DNA of 35,326 nt, from contig JAUIEZ010000040.1 of NCBI GenBank assembly GCA_030429665.1, positions 1 through 35,326 of the forward strand. The letters are read 5' to 3'. This document shows, piece by piece, positions 16,959 to 25,425 of the stretch. Source of the stretch: Gammaproteobacteria bacterium (GTDB lineage Bacteria; Pseudomonadota; Gammaproteobacteria; Arenicellales; CAJQKF01). The stretch's first letter is position 1. The number at the start of each line of letters is the position of its first letter. Both the position numbers and the translations under genes were made by a program. Under the pieces are notes generated by a model that worked only from the letters and a program-made list of their open reading frames with translations, did no database searches and was not told the DNA's origin.

Positions 16959-17513
16959 TCAGGCGACCCGATGCAAGCTGGCGTATGGCACCTGCGCGTC
17001 GAACAGCGACGCGAATCGATCCGGTTGAGCGAGACAAAGAATGACGCGGATGACGCCGGCGTGTGCGACCACCAGCACGCGAGGCTCGCGCCGCGCGACG
17101 ATGCGCTGCCACGCGTCGGCGACGCGCTTCTCGAAGTCAGTGAACGACTCCCCGCCCGGCGGCGAGACCGAGCGCGGGTCGCGCCAGAAGTCCGAAAGCG
17201 TGGCCGGATCCCGGCGCAACACCTCCTCGGCGGTCATGCCCTCCCAGTCGCCGAAGTCCATCTCCGCCAGCGCCGGGTCCGCGGTCAACGGCACGCGATG
17301 ACGCGACGCAAAGGTCTCGGCGAAGGCGCGGCAGCGCACCAGGGGCGAGGTTACGACGAGCGACGGTGGGTCGAGACGGGCGACCGCGTCGAACATGGCG
17401 TCGCGTCCGGTGCTGGTGAGCGGGTCATCGGTGCGCCCGCGGAACCCGCTCCCGCCGGTGGTCTCGCCGTGGCGCAGCAGCCAGCGCGAGCGTTCACTCC
17501 CTTGCGCTGACAC
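16959..17513 (-). CDS. cobC: Histidine phosphatase, probable alpha-ribazole phosphatase CobC
   Basis: The 184-residue protein is a phosphoglycerate mutase-like histidine phosphatase: LLRHGET carries the phosphate-accepting H15, LAEMDFGDWEGM has the acidic site, and VVAHAGVIR has the second histidine. The family also contains general phosphatases, but it overlaps cobT by 20 bases in a B12 salvage operon, which points to CobC, dephosphorylating alpha-ribazole-5'-phosphate or adenosylcobalamin-5'-phosphate. It is the last gene of btuB-cobU-cobT-cobC. The cobS gene that often lies between cobT and cobC is missing here. Confidence 0.86.
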   Translation of the reverse strand: MSAQGSERSRWLLRHGETTGGSGFRGRTDDPLTSTGRDAMFDAVARLDPPSLVVTSPLVRCRAFAETFASRHRVPLTADPALAEMDFGDWEGMTAEEVLRRDPATLSDFWRDPRSVSPPGGESFTDFEKRVADAWQRIVARREPRVLVVAHAGVIRVILCLAQPDRFASLFDAQVPYASLHRVA

Positions 17514-18549
17514 CCGCCTCCTCGAAGGTCGCCATGCGGGCGTGCAGTTCGCATGCCATGCGCACCAACGGCAGTGCCGCCGCCGCGCCGCTGCCCTCGC
17601 CGAGGCGCATGGACAGATCCAGCAGCGGGACCAGGCCGAGCCCCGCGATCACGCGATCGTGACCGGGTTCGGCGGAGCGGTGGCCGAGGATCATCCACCC
17701 GGCCAACCCGTCGTGCAACCTTGACGCGGCCAACGCCGCGACCGAGCTGATGAAGCCGTCGACCAGCACCGGAATGCCGAGTTGGCCGCAGCGAATGAAG
17801 GCGCCGGCCAGCGCCGCGATCTCGAAGCCGCCGACGGCGCGCAGCGCGTCGTGCGCGGTCGACAGTTCGCCCGCATGGCGCGCAAGGGCCCTGTCGATGA
17901 CCGCCGCCTTGCGCCGTACGCCGTTGGCGTCGAGACCGGTGCCGGGACCGGCGAGGTCCGCGCCCCCGGCGCCGAGCAGCGCGCAGGCGACGGCGGTGGC
18001 GGCGGTGGTGTTGGCGATGCCCATGTCGCCGCCGATGAACAGGTCGGTGCCGGCGTCGACAGCACGCTGCACCGCGTCGCGACCCGCGGCGAGCGCGGCG
18101 GCGAGCTGCTCGCCCGACATCGCCGGCGCGTCGACGAAGTTTGCCGTGCCCGGCGCGACGCGGGCGTCGATGACGCCGTCCATCGCTTCGAGCGCGTCCA
18201 CGGTGCCCACGTTGACGACTTCGAGCCGCGCCTCCTGCAGCCGGGCCAGGACCGAGATCGCGGCGCCGCCGCGGGCGAAGTTGCGCACCATCTCGCCGGT
18301 CACCGACTGGGGAAAGGCCGACACCCCCTCGACGGCGACGCCGTGGTCGGCGGCGAAGACCACGATCGACGGATTGTTCACCCGGGGCCGGGCGCTTCCC
18401 TGCATCGCGCACAGGCGAAGCGCCAGGGTCTCGAGCGTGCCGAGCGATCCCGGCGGCTTGGTCAGGCTCGCCTGTCGCGCCTCCCCCCGAACCAGGGCAT
18501 CGAGGTCCAGGGCTTCGGCCGGCTCGGCGATCCAGTCGGTGTCGGGCAT
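17494..18549 (-). CDS. cobT: Nicotinate-nucleotide--dimethylbenzimidazole phosphoribosyltransferase CobT
   Basis: The 351-residue enzyme transfers phosphoribose from nicotinate mononucleotide to dimethylbenzimidazole, making alpha-ribazole phosphate for the lower ligand of B12. Family marks include LTKPPGSLGTLE, VFAADHGVAVEGVSAFPQ, GGDMGIANTT, GHRSAEPGHDRV and RLGEGSGAA, the last holding the catalytic glutamate. Length matches the family. It lies 15 bases after cobU and overlaps cobC by 20 bases, so it belongs to the riboswitch-led operon. Confidence 0.95.
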   Translation of the reverse strand: MPDTDWIAEPAEALDLDALVRGEARQASLTKPPGSLGTLETLALRLCAMQGSARPRVNNPSIVVFAADHGVAVEGVSAFPQSVTGEMVRNFARGGAAISVLARLQEARLEVVNVGTVDALEAMDGVIDARVAPGTANFVDAPAMSGEQLAAALAAGRDAVQRAVDAGTDLFIGGDMGIANTTAATAVACALLGAGGADLAGPGTGLDANGVRRKAAVIDRALARHAGELSTAHDALRAVGGFEIAALAGAFIRCGQLGIPVLVDGFISSVAALAASRLHDGLAGWMILGHRSAEPGHDRVIAGLGLVPLLDLSMRLGEGSGAAAALPLVRMACELHARMATFEEAGVSARE

Positions 18550-18564
18550 CGATCTGTTTCCTCG

Positions 18565-19089
18565 TTATCCGACGGGCGGTCCCTTGAGTACCAGCGGCAA
18601 GCCGGCGCTGACCGTGATCACCCGGTCGCACAACGCACCGAGCCGCTGGTGCAGCAGGCCGGCCTCGTCGCAAAAGCGGCGCGCCAACGCGTTCGCGGGC
18701 ATGACGCCGAGGCCCGTCTCGTTGGCGACGAGGACGACGTCGGCGGCCATGTCCGGCAACACGTCGAGAAACGCCTCGATCTCGCCGCGCATACGTTCCT
18801 CGTCGTCGCCGTCGAGCAGGTTATTGAGCCATAACGTCAGGCAATCCACCAGCACGCAACGCCCGGCATCGTCTTCTCGCGCGAGCACGGCGGCGAGGCG
18901 CAGCGGCTCCTCGACCACGCGCCAGCTGGCTGGCCGCGATTCGCGATGACGCGCAATGCGCCGGCGCATCTCCTCGTCTCCCGGCGTCGCCGTGGCGACG
19001 AACAGCACCTCGCGCCCGCCAACCGCCGCGAGGCGCGCGCCGAGGGCACTCTTGCCGGACTTGACGCCGCCGAGAACGAGTTCCTTCAT
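18565..19089 (-). CDS. cobU: Adenosylcobinamide kinase / guanylyltransferase CobU
   Basis: The 174-residue enzyme phosphorylates adenosylcobinamide and then adds GMP, giving adenosyl-GDP-cobinamide. The N-terminal P-loop GGVKSGKS (7-14), the GDEEMRRRIARHRESRP segment with the guanylylated-histidine region, the DCLTLWLNN motif and VANETGLGVMP are all typical. The ATG at 19089 overlaps the btuB stop as ATGA, so translation is coupled to the receptor gene. A longer in-frame reading upstream is a shadow of btuB. The GDP-cobinamide product would need CobS, which is not encoded in this window. Confidence 0.95.
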   Translation of the reverse strand: MKELVLGGVKSGKSALGARLAAVGGREVLFVATATPGDEEMRRRIARHRESRPASWRVVEEPLRLAAVLAREDDAGRCVLVDCLTLWLNNLLDGDDEERMRGEIEAFLDVLPDMAADVVLVANETGLGVMPANALARRFCDEAGLLHQRLGALCDRVITVSAGLPLVLKGPPVG

Positions 19090-20906
19090 CGACTGCCCGG
19101 GGTGTAGCGCAGCGTGAGGTATGCCGCGCGCTCGCTCTGGTTGAAGAACGAGGCCGTCTCGTAGGCTTCGTCGAACAGGTTGACGATGCGCAACTGCAAC
19201 TGCCAGTCGTCGCCGAAACGCATGGCGCCGCGCACGTCGACGGTGGCATAGGCGTCTATCTCCCGCGTGTTGGCGAGGTCGTCGTACTTTCGCCCCTCGG
19301 CAATCAACGTGGCGCCGGCGCTGAAACGGCCGAAGTCGCGGTCGAGATCCACGCGCAGGGTTTCCTCGGCGCGGCGGGGCAGCTGGTTGCCGTCGAGGCC
19401 AGCCGAACGGTTCTCCGGGTCGAGCAGCGTCAACGAGGCGTTCAGAATCCAGTCCGCCAGCGTCGTGTTGTAGGTGATTTCCAGGCCGCGTATACGGGCG
19501 GCGTCGATGTTCACCGGGGCAAAGGTATCGGGGTCGATACCGATCAGGTCGTCGATGTCGGTGTCGAACAGGTAGACCGCCCAACGCCCGCCGGCCGATG
19601 CGATGCCCAGCTCCACGCTGTCGGATTCCTCGGGCCCAAGGTCCGGGTTGCCGAAGCCGGGAAAATACAGCTCGTTGAAGCTCGGCGCCTTGAACGCGGT
19701 GGCGTAGGACAAGGTCACCCGCTGCCCCCCGGCAAGTCGATGGCCAAGGGTGATGCCGCCGGTGGTCTTTTCGCCGAACTGCTCGTTGTCGTCGCGGCGC
19801 AGGCCGAGTTGCAGTTCCTGTTGTCCGAAGCTGCCCTGGTACTGGGTGAACAGGCCGACATTGTCGCGCTCGGTCTCGACGAAGGCGAGATCGGACTCGA
19901 CCCGGTCGTCGATGTAATCGACGCCGGCGGTGAACATATGGTCGTCACCGACGAACTGGTCGACCTGGACGGTCGCGCTGTCGCGGATGGTGTCGAAACG
20001 ACTGGCGAACGCGCCGTCGAGCAGGTTCGTCGTAAGGTCCTCGGAACGCCCGAGGTCCAGCTTGACCATGGTGTTGTCGCCGGGGGCGAGGCGAATGCCG
20101 CCGCCGAGCACTTCCTGCTCGGTCTCGGTCTCGTTCTGGAAATCGCCGTCGAAATCGGTCTCGTTGTCGGACGCCAGGTAGTGAAAGTCGATCTCGGTGC
20201 CGCCGTCGAAGCGGTAGCCGGCACGAAGGCTGCCGGCGGCGTTCTCGTATCCGTCGTCGTCCGGCTCAGTGTTGAAACAGCCGGCAACGCCGGGCTCGCC
20301 GCTGCAGGCGTCGAAACCGTCGGTGCGTTCGCCGGACAAACCCACGTTGAACCATCCATCGTCACCGCCGCCGGACAGCGACAACGAGCCGTTCGTGGTA
20401 CCGAAGCTGCCGCCGCCTACCGACACGCTGGGCGTCAGCTCGCCGCCGCCGCGCCGGGTGAAGATCTGGATCACGCCGCCGATGGCTTCGGAGCCGTAGA
20501 GGTGCGAGCGCGGGCCGCGCACGATCTCGACGCGCTCGATCTGCTCCACCGGCAGGTCCTGGAACGGCGCCGTGCCGAGACTCGCCGAACCCACCTTGAC
20601 GCCGTCGATCAACACCAGCACGTGATCGGATTCGGTGCCGCGCAGGAACACGTTGGTCGCCTTGCCGGCGCCGCCGGCGTTGCCGACGTTCATGCCGGCG
20701 CTGCCGCGCAGCAGGTCCTGCAGCGAACGAACCTGCCGCGTCTCGATGTCCTCGCGGGTGATGACCGTCACCGGCGCCATGGCGCCGTCGACGGTCTGCG
20801 CGGTGCGCGTGGCCGTGACCACGATGGGGTCGGCGGTGGTGACGGCGAAGGCCGACGGGGTCAGCGCGGTCAACGCGACCACGCCGGGAACAAGGCGATA
20901 AAACAT
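19086..20906 (-). CDS. btuB: TonB-dependent vitamin B12 receptor BtuB
   Basis: The 606-residue outer-membrane receptor has a signal peptide (cleavage near AFA), a TonB box DPIVVTATR at about 26-34, a plug domain with VFLRGTESDHVLVLIDG and VRGPRSHLYGSEAIGGVI, and a long beta-barrel ending in VNLFDEAYETASFFNQ. An acidic EPDDDGYENA segment lies in a barrel loop. BtuB identity rests on similarity, on the cobalamin riboswitch in its leader and on the cobU-cobT-cobC genes behind it. A GAGAGGAG site lies just before ATG 20906. A longer in-frame reading up to 21203 runs through the riboswitch and is not coding. Confidence 0.94.
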   Translation of the reverse strand: MFYRLVPGVVALTALTPSAFAVTTADPIVVTATRTAQTVDGAMAPVTVITREDIETRQVRSLQDLLRGSAGMNVGNAGGAGKATNVFLRGTESDHVLVLIDGVKVGSASLGTAPFQDLPVEQIERVEIVRGPRSHLYGSEAIGGVIQIFTRRGGGELTPSVSVGGGSFGTTNGSLSLSGGGDDGWFNVGLSGERTDGFDACSGEPGVAGCFNTEPDDDGYENAAGSLRAGYRFDGGTEIDFHYLASDNETDFDGDFQNETETEQEVLGGGIRLAPGDNTMVKLDLGRSEDLTTNLLDGAFASRFDTIRDSATVQVDQFVGDDHMFTAGVDYIDDRVESDLAFVETERDNVGLFTQYQGSFGQQELQLGLRRDDNEQFGEKTTGGITLGHRLAGGQRVTLSYATAFKAPSFNELYFPGFGNPDLGPEESDSVELGIASAGGRWAVYLFDTDIDDLIGIDPDTFAPVNIDAARIRGLEITYNTTLADWILNASLTLLDPENRSAGLDGNQLPRRAEETLRVDLDRDFGRFSAGATLIAEGRKYDDLANTREIDAYATVDVRGAMRFGDDWQLQLRIVNLFDEAYETASFFNQSERAAYLTLRYTPGSR

Positions 20907-20984
20907 GGTGACACTCCTCTCGCGCACGCCCGCACGATGCAGAATTGGTATCGTGGAAAGACGTTTGCGGAGAGAGGATCGAGG

Positions 20985-20998
20985 GGTGGCATGCCACC
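20985..20998 (-). promoter_or_regulatory. Perfect palindrome in btuB leader, possible expression platform
   Basis: GGTGGCATGCCACC is a perfect 14-base palindrome lying between the riboswitch aptamer and the btuB start, about 80 bases upstream of the ATG. It could form part of the switching hairpin. No T-run follows directly, so transcription termination here is not obvious. Confidence 0.4.
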
Positions 20999-21027
20999 GC
21001 TTTCGTCGCGCCCCGCAACGTCCGCTG

Positions 21028-21222
21028 GTGACAACCGGCCGGTCTCCGGACTCGCGAGAAGTGAGCATGTCACCGGGGCGACGCCTTCCCATGCCGAGGG
21101 GCACAGTGGCATTGAAGTCGCCTTTGTCTCGCCTACCGTTGCGGGGGCAGCGCCGGCATTGAACTGCTAGAATAGTTCGCACCAGCTTCCCGTTCGGCGT
21201 CATCGCCGCCCGGGGAACCTGC
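21028..21222 (-). ncRNA. Cobalamin riboswitch upstream of btuB-cobUTC
   Basis: On the minus strand the leader shows the conserved order of a cobalamin aptamer: AGGTTCCCC (21212-21220), GAACGGGAAGCTGGTGCGAA, then GCTGCCCCCGCAACGGTA, the B12-box-like GCCACTG, GGGAAGGCG, and finally GAGTCCGGAGACCGGCC near 21035-21051. It sits between the divergent FAH-family gene and btuB, reading toward btuB. The element is expected to reduce expression of the B12 operon when adenosylcobalamin is plentiful. Ends are approximate because P1 was not folded. Confidence 0.92.
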
Positions 21223-21315
21223 TGTCAGCGCTGCGAGACTACGCGGGGCGTGAAACATTGTCAATTTGTCCATGTTCGCGACCGGGACCCAATTCGAAAA
21301 CCGACGGGACCTTTC

Positions 21316-22011
21316 ATGAGCACCGTATTCGACGTACCCCAGGCTACCGTGCCGATCCACGGCTCGGGCGACACCTTCCCCGCCCGGCGCATTTACTGCG
21401 TCGGCAGAAACTACGCGGCGCACGCCCGCGAGATGGGATTCGATCCCGATCGCGATCCACCGTTCTTCTTCTGCAAGCCGGCCGACGCCCTGCTGTACTG
21501 CCCGCCCGGCGAGACGGCTGACATGCCCTACCCGTCGCGCACGGAGAACCTGCACCACGAGATCGAACTGGTCGTCGCCATCGGCGGCACCGGCCGCGAC
21601 GTGGCGGTCGCCGACGCCAATGCGCTCGTCTTCGGCTACGCCGTGGGACTGGACATGACGCGACGCGATCTTCAGGTCGCCATGCGTGACAAGGGCCGCC
21701 CGTGGGAAGCGGGCAAGGCATTCGACTGGAGCGCGCCGATCGGCCCGATCCACCGTGTCGAGGACACCGGCATTGTCGAGTCGGGCGAGATCGAGGTGTC
21801 GGTCAATGGCGAGGTGCGTCAGAAGAGCGATCTCACCCACCTCATCTGGTCGATACCCGAGGTGATCGCCAACCTGTCGACGCTGTTCGAACTCAAGCCC
21901 GGCGACATCATCTACACCGGAACGCCGGAGGGCGTCGGCGCCGTGCAGCGCGGCGACGTGATGACCGGCCGGGCGGCCGGCGTCGGCGAAATCCGCGTAC
22001 GCATGGTCTGA
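21316..22011 (+). CDS. Fumarylacetoacetate hydrolase-family protein
   Basis: The 231-residue protein has the FAH fold marks: IYCVGRNYAAHAREMGFD, the metal-binding ENLHHEIELVVAIG, FGYAVGLDMTRRDLQ, GKAFDWSAPIGPI and GDIIYTGTPEGVGAV. It resembles the short fumarylpyruvate hydrolase/acylpyruvase branch, cleaving C-C bonds in beta-diketo acids such as products of the gentisate pathway. No aromatic-ring enzymes lie nearby, so the substrate is open; a housekeeping oxaloacetate/acylpyruvate role is equally possible. I chose ATG 21316, as the GTG at 21250 adds residues with no family match. Confidence 0.88.
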   Translation: MSTVFDVPQATVPIHGSGDTFPARRIYCVGRNYAAHAREMGFDPDRDPPFFFCKPADALLYCPPGETADMPYPSRTENLHHEIELVVAIGGTGRDVAVADANALVFGYAVGLDMTRRDLQVAMRDKGRPWEAGKAFDWSAPIGPIHRVEDTGIVESGEIEVSVNGEVRQKSDLTHLIWSIPEVIANLSTLFELKPGDIIYTGTPEGVGAVQRGDVMTGRAAGVGEIRVRMV

Positions 22012-22031
22012 ACCGAAGCGCCGCGTCGTCG

Positions 22032-22571
22032 CTACAACCGCTGCAACTCGTAGAAGACGGCGCGGTCCAGGCGCGAGAACATTTCGCGATACACGGCGGG
22101 GTCGCTGACGGTGTCCGCCGCCGCGGTGCCGTCGTCGCCGACGTCCCGCGTAACGAAACCCAGGCGCACGCGCGTGCCGGCGGCGATGGCGTGAACCGAT
22201 ATCGACGCCTCGAGCCGACGGTTCACGCCGCGAGCCGAGGGATCGGCCGCGAACCAGTAGCGTCGCTGGCGACGACTTTCGCGCCGCGTCGCGGTCGCCT
22301 CGAGCGTCGCGCTGATCAACCCCAACCCGGCGTCGGCCCCGGTGATGGTGAACCCCTCGTCCTGCAGGCTCGCAATGACCGCGCGCATCACGGCGCCGGC
22401 ATCGGTAACGGGATAATCGCGAACCTGCAACTGGCGCAGTTGCAGCGGGGAGGCCTCGGGATTACCGGCGGCGTCGAGGATGGCGTCCGCCTCGTCGCGG
22501 GCGTGAAACGAGCAAGCCGCGACGGCGATCGCGAACAACGACACCGGCAGTAGCCTCGACCACGCGATCAC
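22032..22571 (-). CDS. Hypothetical lipoprotein
   Basis: The 179-residue product has an N-terminal hydrophobic segment ending in a lipobox (IAVAAC, C20), so it should be a lipoprotein. The mature part contains MRAVIASLQDEGFTITGADAGLGLISATL, which reads like a small alpha/beta repeat fold found in other uncharacterised envelope lipoproteins. I do not recognise a named family with confidence. It is the last of three consecutive minus-strand genes for small exported proteins, 12 bases after the preceding one, and converges on the FAH-family gene. Confidence 0.75.
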   Translation of the reverse strand: MIAWSRLLPVSLFAIAVAACSFHARDEADAILDAAGNPEASPLQLRQLQVRDYPVTDAGAVMRAVIASLQDEGFTITGADAGLGLISATLEATATRRESRRQRRYWFAADPSARGVNRRLEASISVHAIAAGTRVRLGFVTRDVGDDGTAAADTVSDPAVYREMFSRLDRAVFYELQRL

Positions 22572-22583
22572 GTCATCGCCTCG

Positions 22584-23036
22584 CTAGAAACGCGACGACT
22601 GGTACGAGTAATCCGATACCAACCCGGCGGCAAACCGGATGATCACCGTCAGCGTGCGCTGGCTGGTGCTGCTGGCGCCCGCCTGCTTGGCGTAGTCCCC
22701 CGACACGGCGCCCTGGGCGCTGTCGCCGCCGCCGGCGATCAGGCCGCGAAAACTCTTGCTGCTGGACTGGAAGGAACTGTCGGTACTGACCTTGTCGTAA
22801 ACCCAGGTCTCGGTGCCGTCCTGGTCGCGGGTGACCAGGTTGGGGCTTCCCAGGGCCGTGACCACCTCCGACTGCGGCATACCCTCGCGAATGGAACGCT
22901 GCACGGTGCCGAGGGTGAGCTCGCGTTCGCGGGTGGAGGCAAGATCCTCGTGGTGACGGCCGGCGTTGATACAGCCGGACAACGTGGCCGCGGCCAGCAT
23001 GATCGAAAGCAACCAGGCGAACGTTCGATTACCCAT
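22584..23036 (-). CDS. Lipoprotein with SmpA/OmlA-like (BamE-like) domain
   Basis: The 150-residue product has a lipobox (TLSGC, C22). The mature part has LGTVQRSIREGMPQSEVVTALGSP followed by TETWVYDK, the typical pattern of the small SmpA/OmlA fold, also found in BamE. The C-terminal half is Ser/Gly/Gln-rich (FQSSSKSFRGLIAGGGDS) and unlike BamE, so this is a paralogous envelope lipoprotein rather than BamE itself. It is the middle gene of the three-gene lipoprotein set. Confidence 0.8.
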   Translation of the reverse strand: MGNRTFAWLLSIMLAAATLSGCINAGRHHEDLASTRERELTLGTVQRSIREGMPQSEVVTALGSPNLVTRDQDGTETWVYDKVSTDSSFQSSSKSFRGLIAGGGDSAQGAVSGDYAKQAGASSTSQRTLTVIIRFAAGLVSDYSYQSSRF

Positions 23037-23078
23037 GATCTCGTTACCAGGATTCGCGCCGACGAACCGGCGACATCG

Positions 23079-23369
23079 TCATTTCAATTCGTCGCAGCGA
23101 TGACGCGCGCCTTCGCTGCCCTCGACGTGCCGCGTCAGGCAACGGAACACGTCGTTCTCGCGTCGCAGGTAGATGACCTCCACCGTGACGCCGGTGCCCG
23201 TGGGCGGCACGACCACGTTGGTATCGATGATGGTGAAGCCGTCGTGTACGAGTTCGTCCAGCGATTCGGAGGTCGGCTTCCAGGGATTGTCGTCCGCCGC
23301 CGCGCATGCGCAGGCCACCAGGACCGCCGCGGCCATGCCCCCGGACAGCTTCCTGCCGCGCAAGCTCAT
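23079..23369 (-). CDS. Small exported protein, possible lipoprotein
   Basis: The 96-residue product has an N-terminal hydrophobic segment ending LVACAC, which could be a lipobox (C20) or a signal-peptidase I site after ACAAA. The mature part (ELVHDGFTIIDTNVVVP, EVIYLRRENDVFRCLT) has two further cysteines that could form a disulfide. I do not recognise the family. It is the first gene of the three-gene set with the two lipoprotein genes, separated by 42 bases, and divergent from trhO. Confidence 0.68.
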   Translation of the reverse strand: MSLRGRKLSGGMAAAVLVACACAAADDNPWKPTSESLDELVHDGFTIIDTNVVVPPTGTGVTVEVIYLRRENDVFRCLTRHVEGSEGARHRCDELK

Positions 23370-23465
23370 GTTGACTCGTCAGGTGTCATCATGGGTTCGT
23401 GAGACTAGCACGACATCGGCGGCGCGGGTATCCTTCGACGCCCGTTCCACGTCGCGAGACCGACC

Positions 23466-24296
23466 ATGCCCGAAGCCGGAGCGCCGCGCGATGAATACCG
23501 CGTCGCTACGTTCTACCGCTTTTCCGAACTGCCACATTTCGCCGAGCTGCGCGAACCGTTGATCCGCTTGTGTCGCGACAACGGCGTGCGCGGTACGGTC
23601 CTGCTCGCCGGCGAGGGTGTCAACGGCACCATCGCCGGCCCGGGCCGCGGCATCGACAACGTCATGTCGTGGCTGCGCGCCGTGCCGGGGCTCGACGGTA
23701 TCGACGCGCGGCTGTCGTGTTGCGAGGAACCGCCGTTTCGGCGCATGAAGGTCAAGCTGCGTCCCGAGATCGTGACGCTGGGCGTGGAAGGCATCGAGCC
23801 CGCCTCCATGGCGGGCGAATATGTCGATCCCGCGCAGTGGAACGCGCTCATCGAACGCGACGACGTGGTCGTGATCGACACGCGCAACGACTACGAAGTC
23901 GACATCGGCACCTTTGCCGGCGCGCGCAACCCGCGCACCTCGAGCTTCAGCGAGTTGCCGGCGTGGATCGAATCCCAGAGCGACCTGGCGTCGCGTCCGC
24001 CCGTTGCCATGTTCTGCACCGGCGGTATTCGCTGCGAGAAGTCCACGGCGTATCTCAAGTCGGTCGGATTCGACGAGGTGTACCACTTGCAGGGCGGCAT
24101 CCTCAACTACCTCGCCACCATCCCCGAGTCAGACAGCTTGTGGCGCGGCGAGTGCTTCGTCTTCGACGAGCGGGTGTCGGTCGGTCACGGACTCGCGCCC
24201 GGCACGCACCGGCTCTGCAAGGGCTGCGGCCGACCCGTGCCCGCGGACGCCGACGACGCCGGACCGTGCGCTCGCTGCGAAACGACGAAGCGTTGA
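23466..24296 (+). CDS. trhO: tRNA uridine(34) hydroxylase TrhO (rhodanese-like)
   Basis: The 276-residue cytosolic protein is of the YceA/TrhO family, which hydroxylates U34 of some tRNAs in the route to cmo5U/mo5U. The N-terminal UPF0176 domain (TVLLAGEGVNGTIAG, PPFRRMKVKLRPEIV) is followed by a rhodanese domain with VVIDTRNDYEVDIGTFAGA and the active-site loop MFCTGGIRCEKS (C184). The C-terminus has two Cys pairs (CKGC and CARC), probably a small metal site. Start and length match the family. It is a single gene divergent from the small lipoprotein set. Confidence 0.93.
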   Translation: MPEAGAPRDEYRVATFYRFSELPHFAELREPLIRLCRDNGVRGTVLLAGEGVNGTIAGPGRGIDNVMSWLRAVPGLDGIDARLSCCEEPPFRRMKVKLRPEIVTLGVEGIEPASMAGEYVDPAQWNALIERDDVVVIDTRNDYEVDIGTFAGARNPRTSSFSELPAWIESQSDLASRPPVAMFCTGGIRCEKSTAYLKSVGFDEVYHLQGGILNYLATIPESDSLWRGECFVFDERVSVGHGLAPGTHRLCKGCGRPVPADADDAGPCARCETTKR

Positions 24297-24324
24297 CGCC
24301 TCGCCGCGGGCCGTGTCGCGCGGC

Positions 24325-24741
24325 TCACTCGTGGGTGTAACCTGCCGCCTCCACGCCCGCGATGGCGCAGGCTTCATCCTGGTCGGACGTGTCGCCGGAG
24401 ATGCCGACGGCACCCAGCACGATGGTGCCGGACTTGATCAGCACGCCGCCGGCGGCCGCGACCAGGTTTCCGCCGCTGGCGGCCACCAGCGAGTTGAAAA
24501 ACTCCGGACGCGCCGACGCCATCTCGGCCAGGGCGCGCGACGACGTTTCCAGCGCCAGCGCACCCGACGCCTTGCCCTTGGCTACGGTGGGCCGAAGACG
24601 GCTGGAACCGTCCTCGCGGGCACACGCCTTGATCTCCCCGGAGTGGTCGAGGACGACCACGGTCAGGGCCTTGAGTTCGAGCTCCCTCCCCTTGGCCAGG
24701 GCCGTGACGATGATCGTGTTGGCGTCTTTGAGCGTGAGCAT
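24325..24741 (-). CDS. GlcG/HbpS family protein
   Basis: The 138-residue protein matches the GlcG/HbpS fold: LTLKDANTIIVTALAKGRE, VVVLDHSGEIKACARED, the conserved AKGKASGALALE, and AAAGGVLIKSGTIVLGAVGISGD with the glycine-rich loop. Some members bind heme or extracellular corrinoids, others are linked to glycolate use; neither context is present here, so the ligand is not assigned. No signal peptide is seen. Convergent with trhO. Confidence 0.87.
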   Translation of the reverse strand: MLTLKDANTIIVTALAKGRELELKALTVVVLDHSGEIKACAREDGSSRLRPTVAKGKASGALALETSSRALAEMASARPEFFNSLVAASGGNLVAAAGGVLIKSGTIVLGAVGISGDTSDQDEACAIAGVEAAGYTHE

Positions 24742-24868
24742 GTCGTGTTATTCCGGTCGGTATGTTGTTGGATGACATTCATCGTACCGACCGCACCGCG
24801 CGGGCGCAAAAGGAGCGCGTTCACGATGCGCAAGACCGGACCCGGCGCGCCGTCGCGACCGGCGGCCG

Positions 24869-25369
24869 TCAGAACAACAGGCGAATGCCGGCGCCGATGA
24901 CGTCGACGTCGCGCTCGGTGTCGAACTGCGTCCATTCGACGTAGAGCGCCACCGGGCCCGCGCCGAAGTTGATGCCGGCGCCGTAGAAGTTCTCCGTCTC
25001 GTCGCTATCGAACGGCACGCCGAACAACGTGCCCGACGATTCCAGTCGCGCCGCGCCCAGCTTGCCGTAGATGTTCGAGGAACGCCCGATGGGCGCCGCG
25101 ATCAGCAACGCACCGGTCCACGCGTCGTTGTCGATGTCTCCGGCGCCGGACTCGTACTTGCCAAGATCGTAGTAGCCGATCTCGATGCCGACGAAATCAT
25201 TGAACATCAATCCGAGCGCGGCATTGTAGGTGGTATCGTCGTCGTCGAAATCGCTGTCGTCGATGGACGCGCGGTTGCCGCCGACGCCGATGTAGCTGTT
25301 GGCTCCGGCGGCGACAGGCATCGCCAACATCAGCGCGAGCGTGAACAGGATCGACTTGCGTGCTTTCAT
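24869..25369 (-). CDS. Outer-membrane beta-barrel protein (OmpA/OmpW-like small barrel)
   Basis: The 166-residue product begins with a signal peptide (cleavage near AAGA), followed by NSYIGVGG and alternating aromatic/hydrophobic strands (GIEIGYYDLGKY, NIYGKLGAARLESS, NFYGAGINFGAGPVALYVEW), and ends in GIRLLF with the terminal Phe recognised by the BAM machinery. Size and pattern suggest an eight-strand barrel. The long in-frame reading upstream of 25369 is a shadow of the next genes. Function unknown. Confidence 0.85.
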   Translation of the reverse strand: MKARKSILFTLALMLAMPVAAGANSYIGVGGNRASIDDSDFDDDDTTYNAALGLMFNDFVGIEIGYYDLGKYESGAGDIDNDAWTGALLIAAPIGRSSNIYGKLGAARLESSGTLFGVPFDSDETENFYGAGINFGAGPVALYVEWTQFDTERDVDVIGAGIRLLF

Positions 25370-25425
25370 CTTCTTGTCTCCGGTTTCCGTTTGCAGGTCG
25401 GGAAATCGCTGGCGTCTCAGGCGCG

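Larger units (their letters stand above)
20907..21315. other. Intergenic leader region, btuB / FAH-family gene
   Basis: The 409 bases between the divergent btuB and FAH-family starts are occupied mainly by the cobalamin riboswitch, with the palindrome at 20985-20998 and the btuB ribosome site nearer the gene. The remaining 90 or so bases before 21316 must carry the promoters for both directions. I see no gene. Confidence 0.7.

Noticed and set aside
19090-19584. N-terminal extension giving a 339-residue CobU
   Set aside because: The extension is arginine/histidine-rich shadow coding inside btuB; the P-loop start MKELVLGGVKSGKS at 19089 overlaps the btuB stop as expected.
20907-21203. N-terminal extension of btuB to 705 residues
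   Set aside because: It runs through the cobalamin riboswitch; the signal peptide and ribosome site define the start at 20906.
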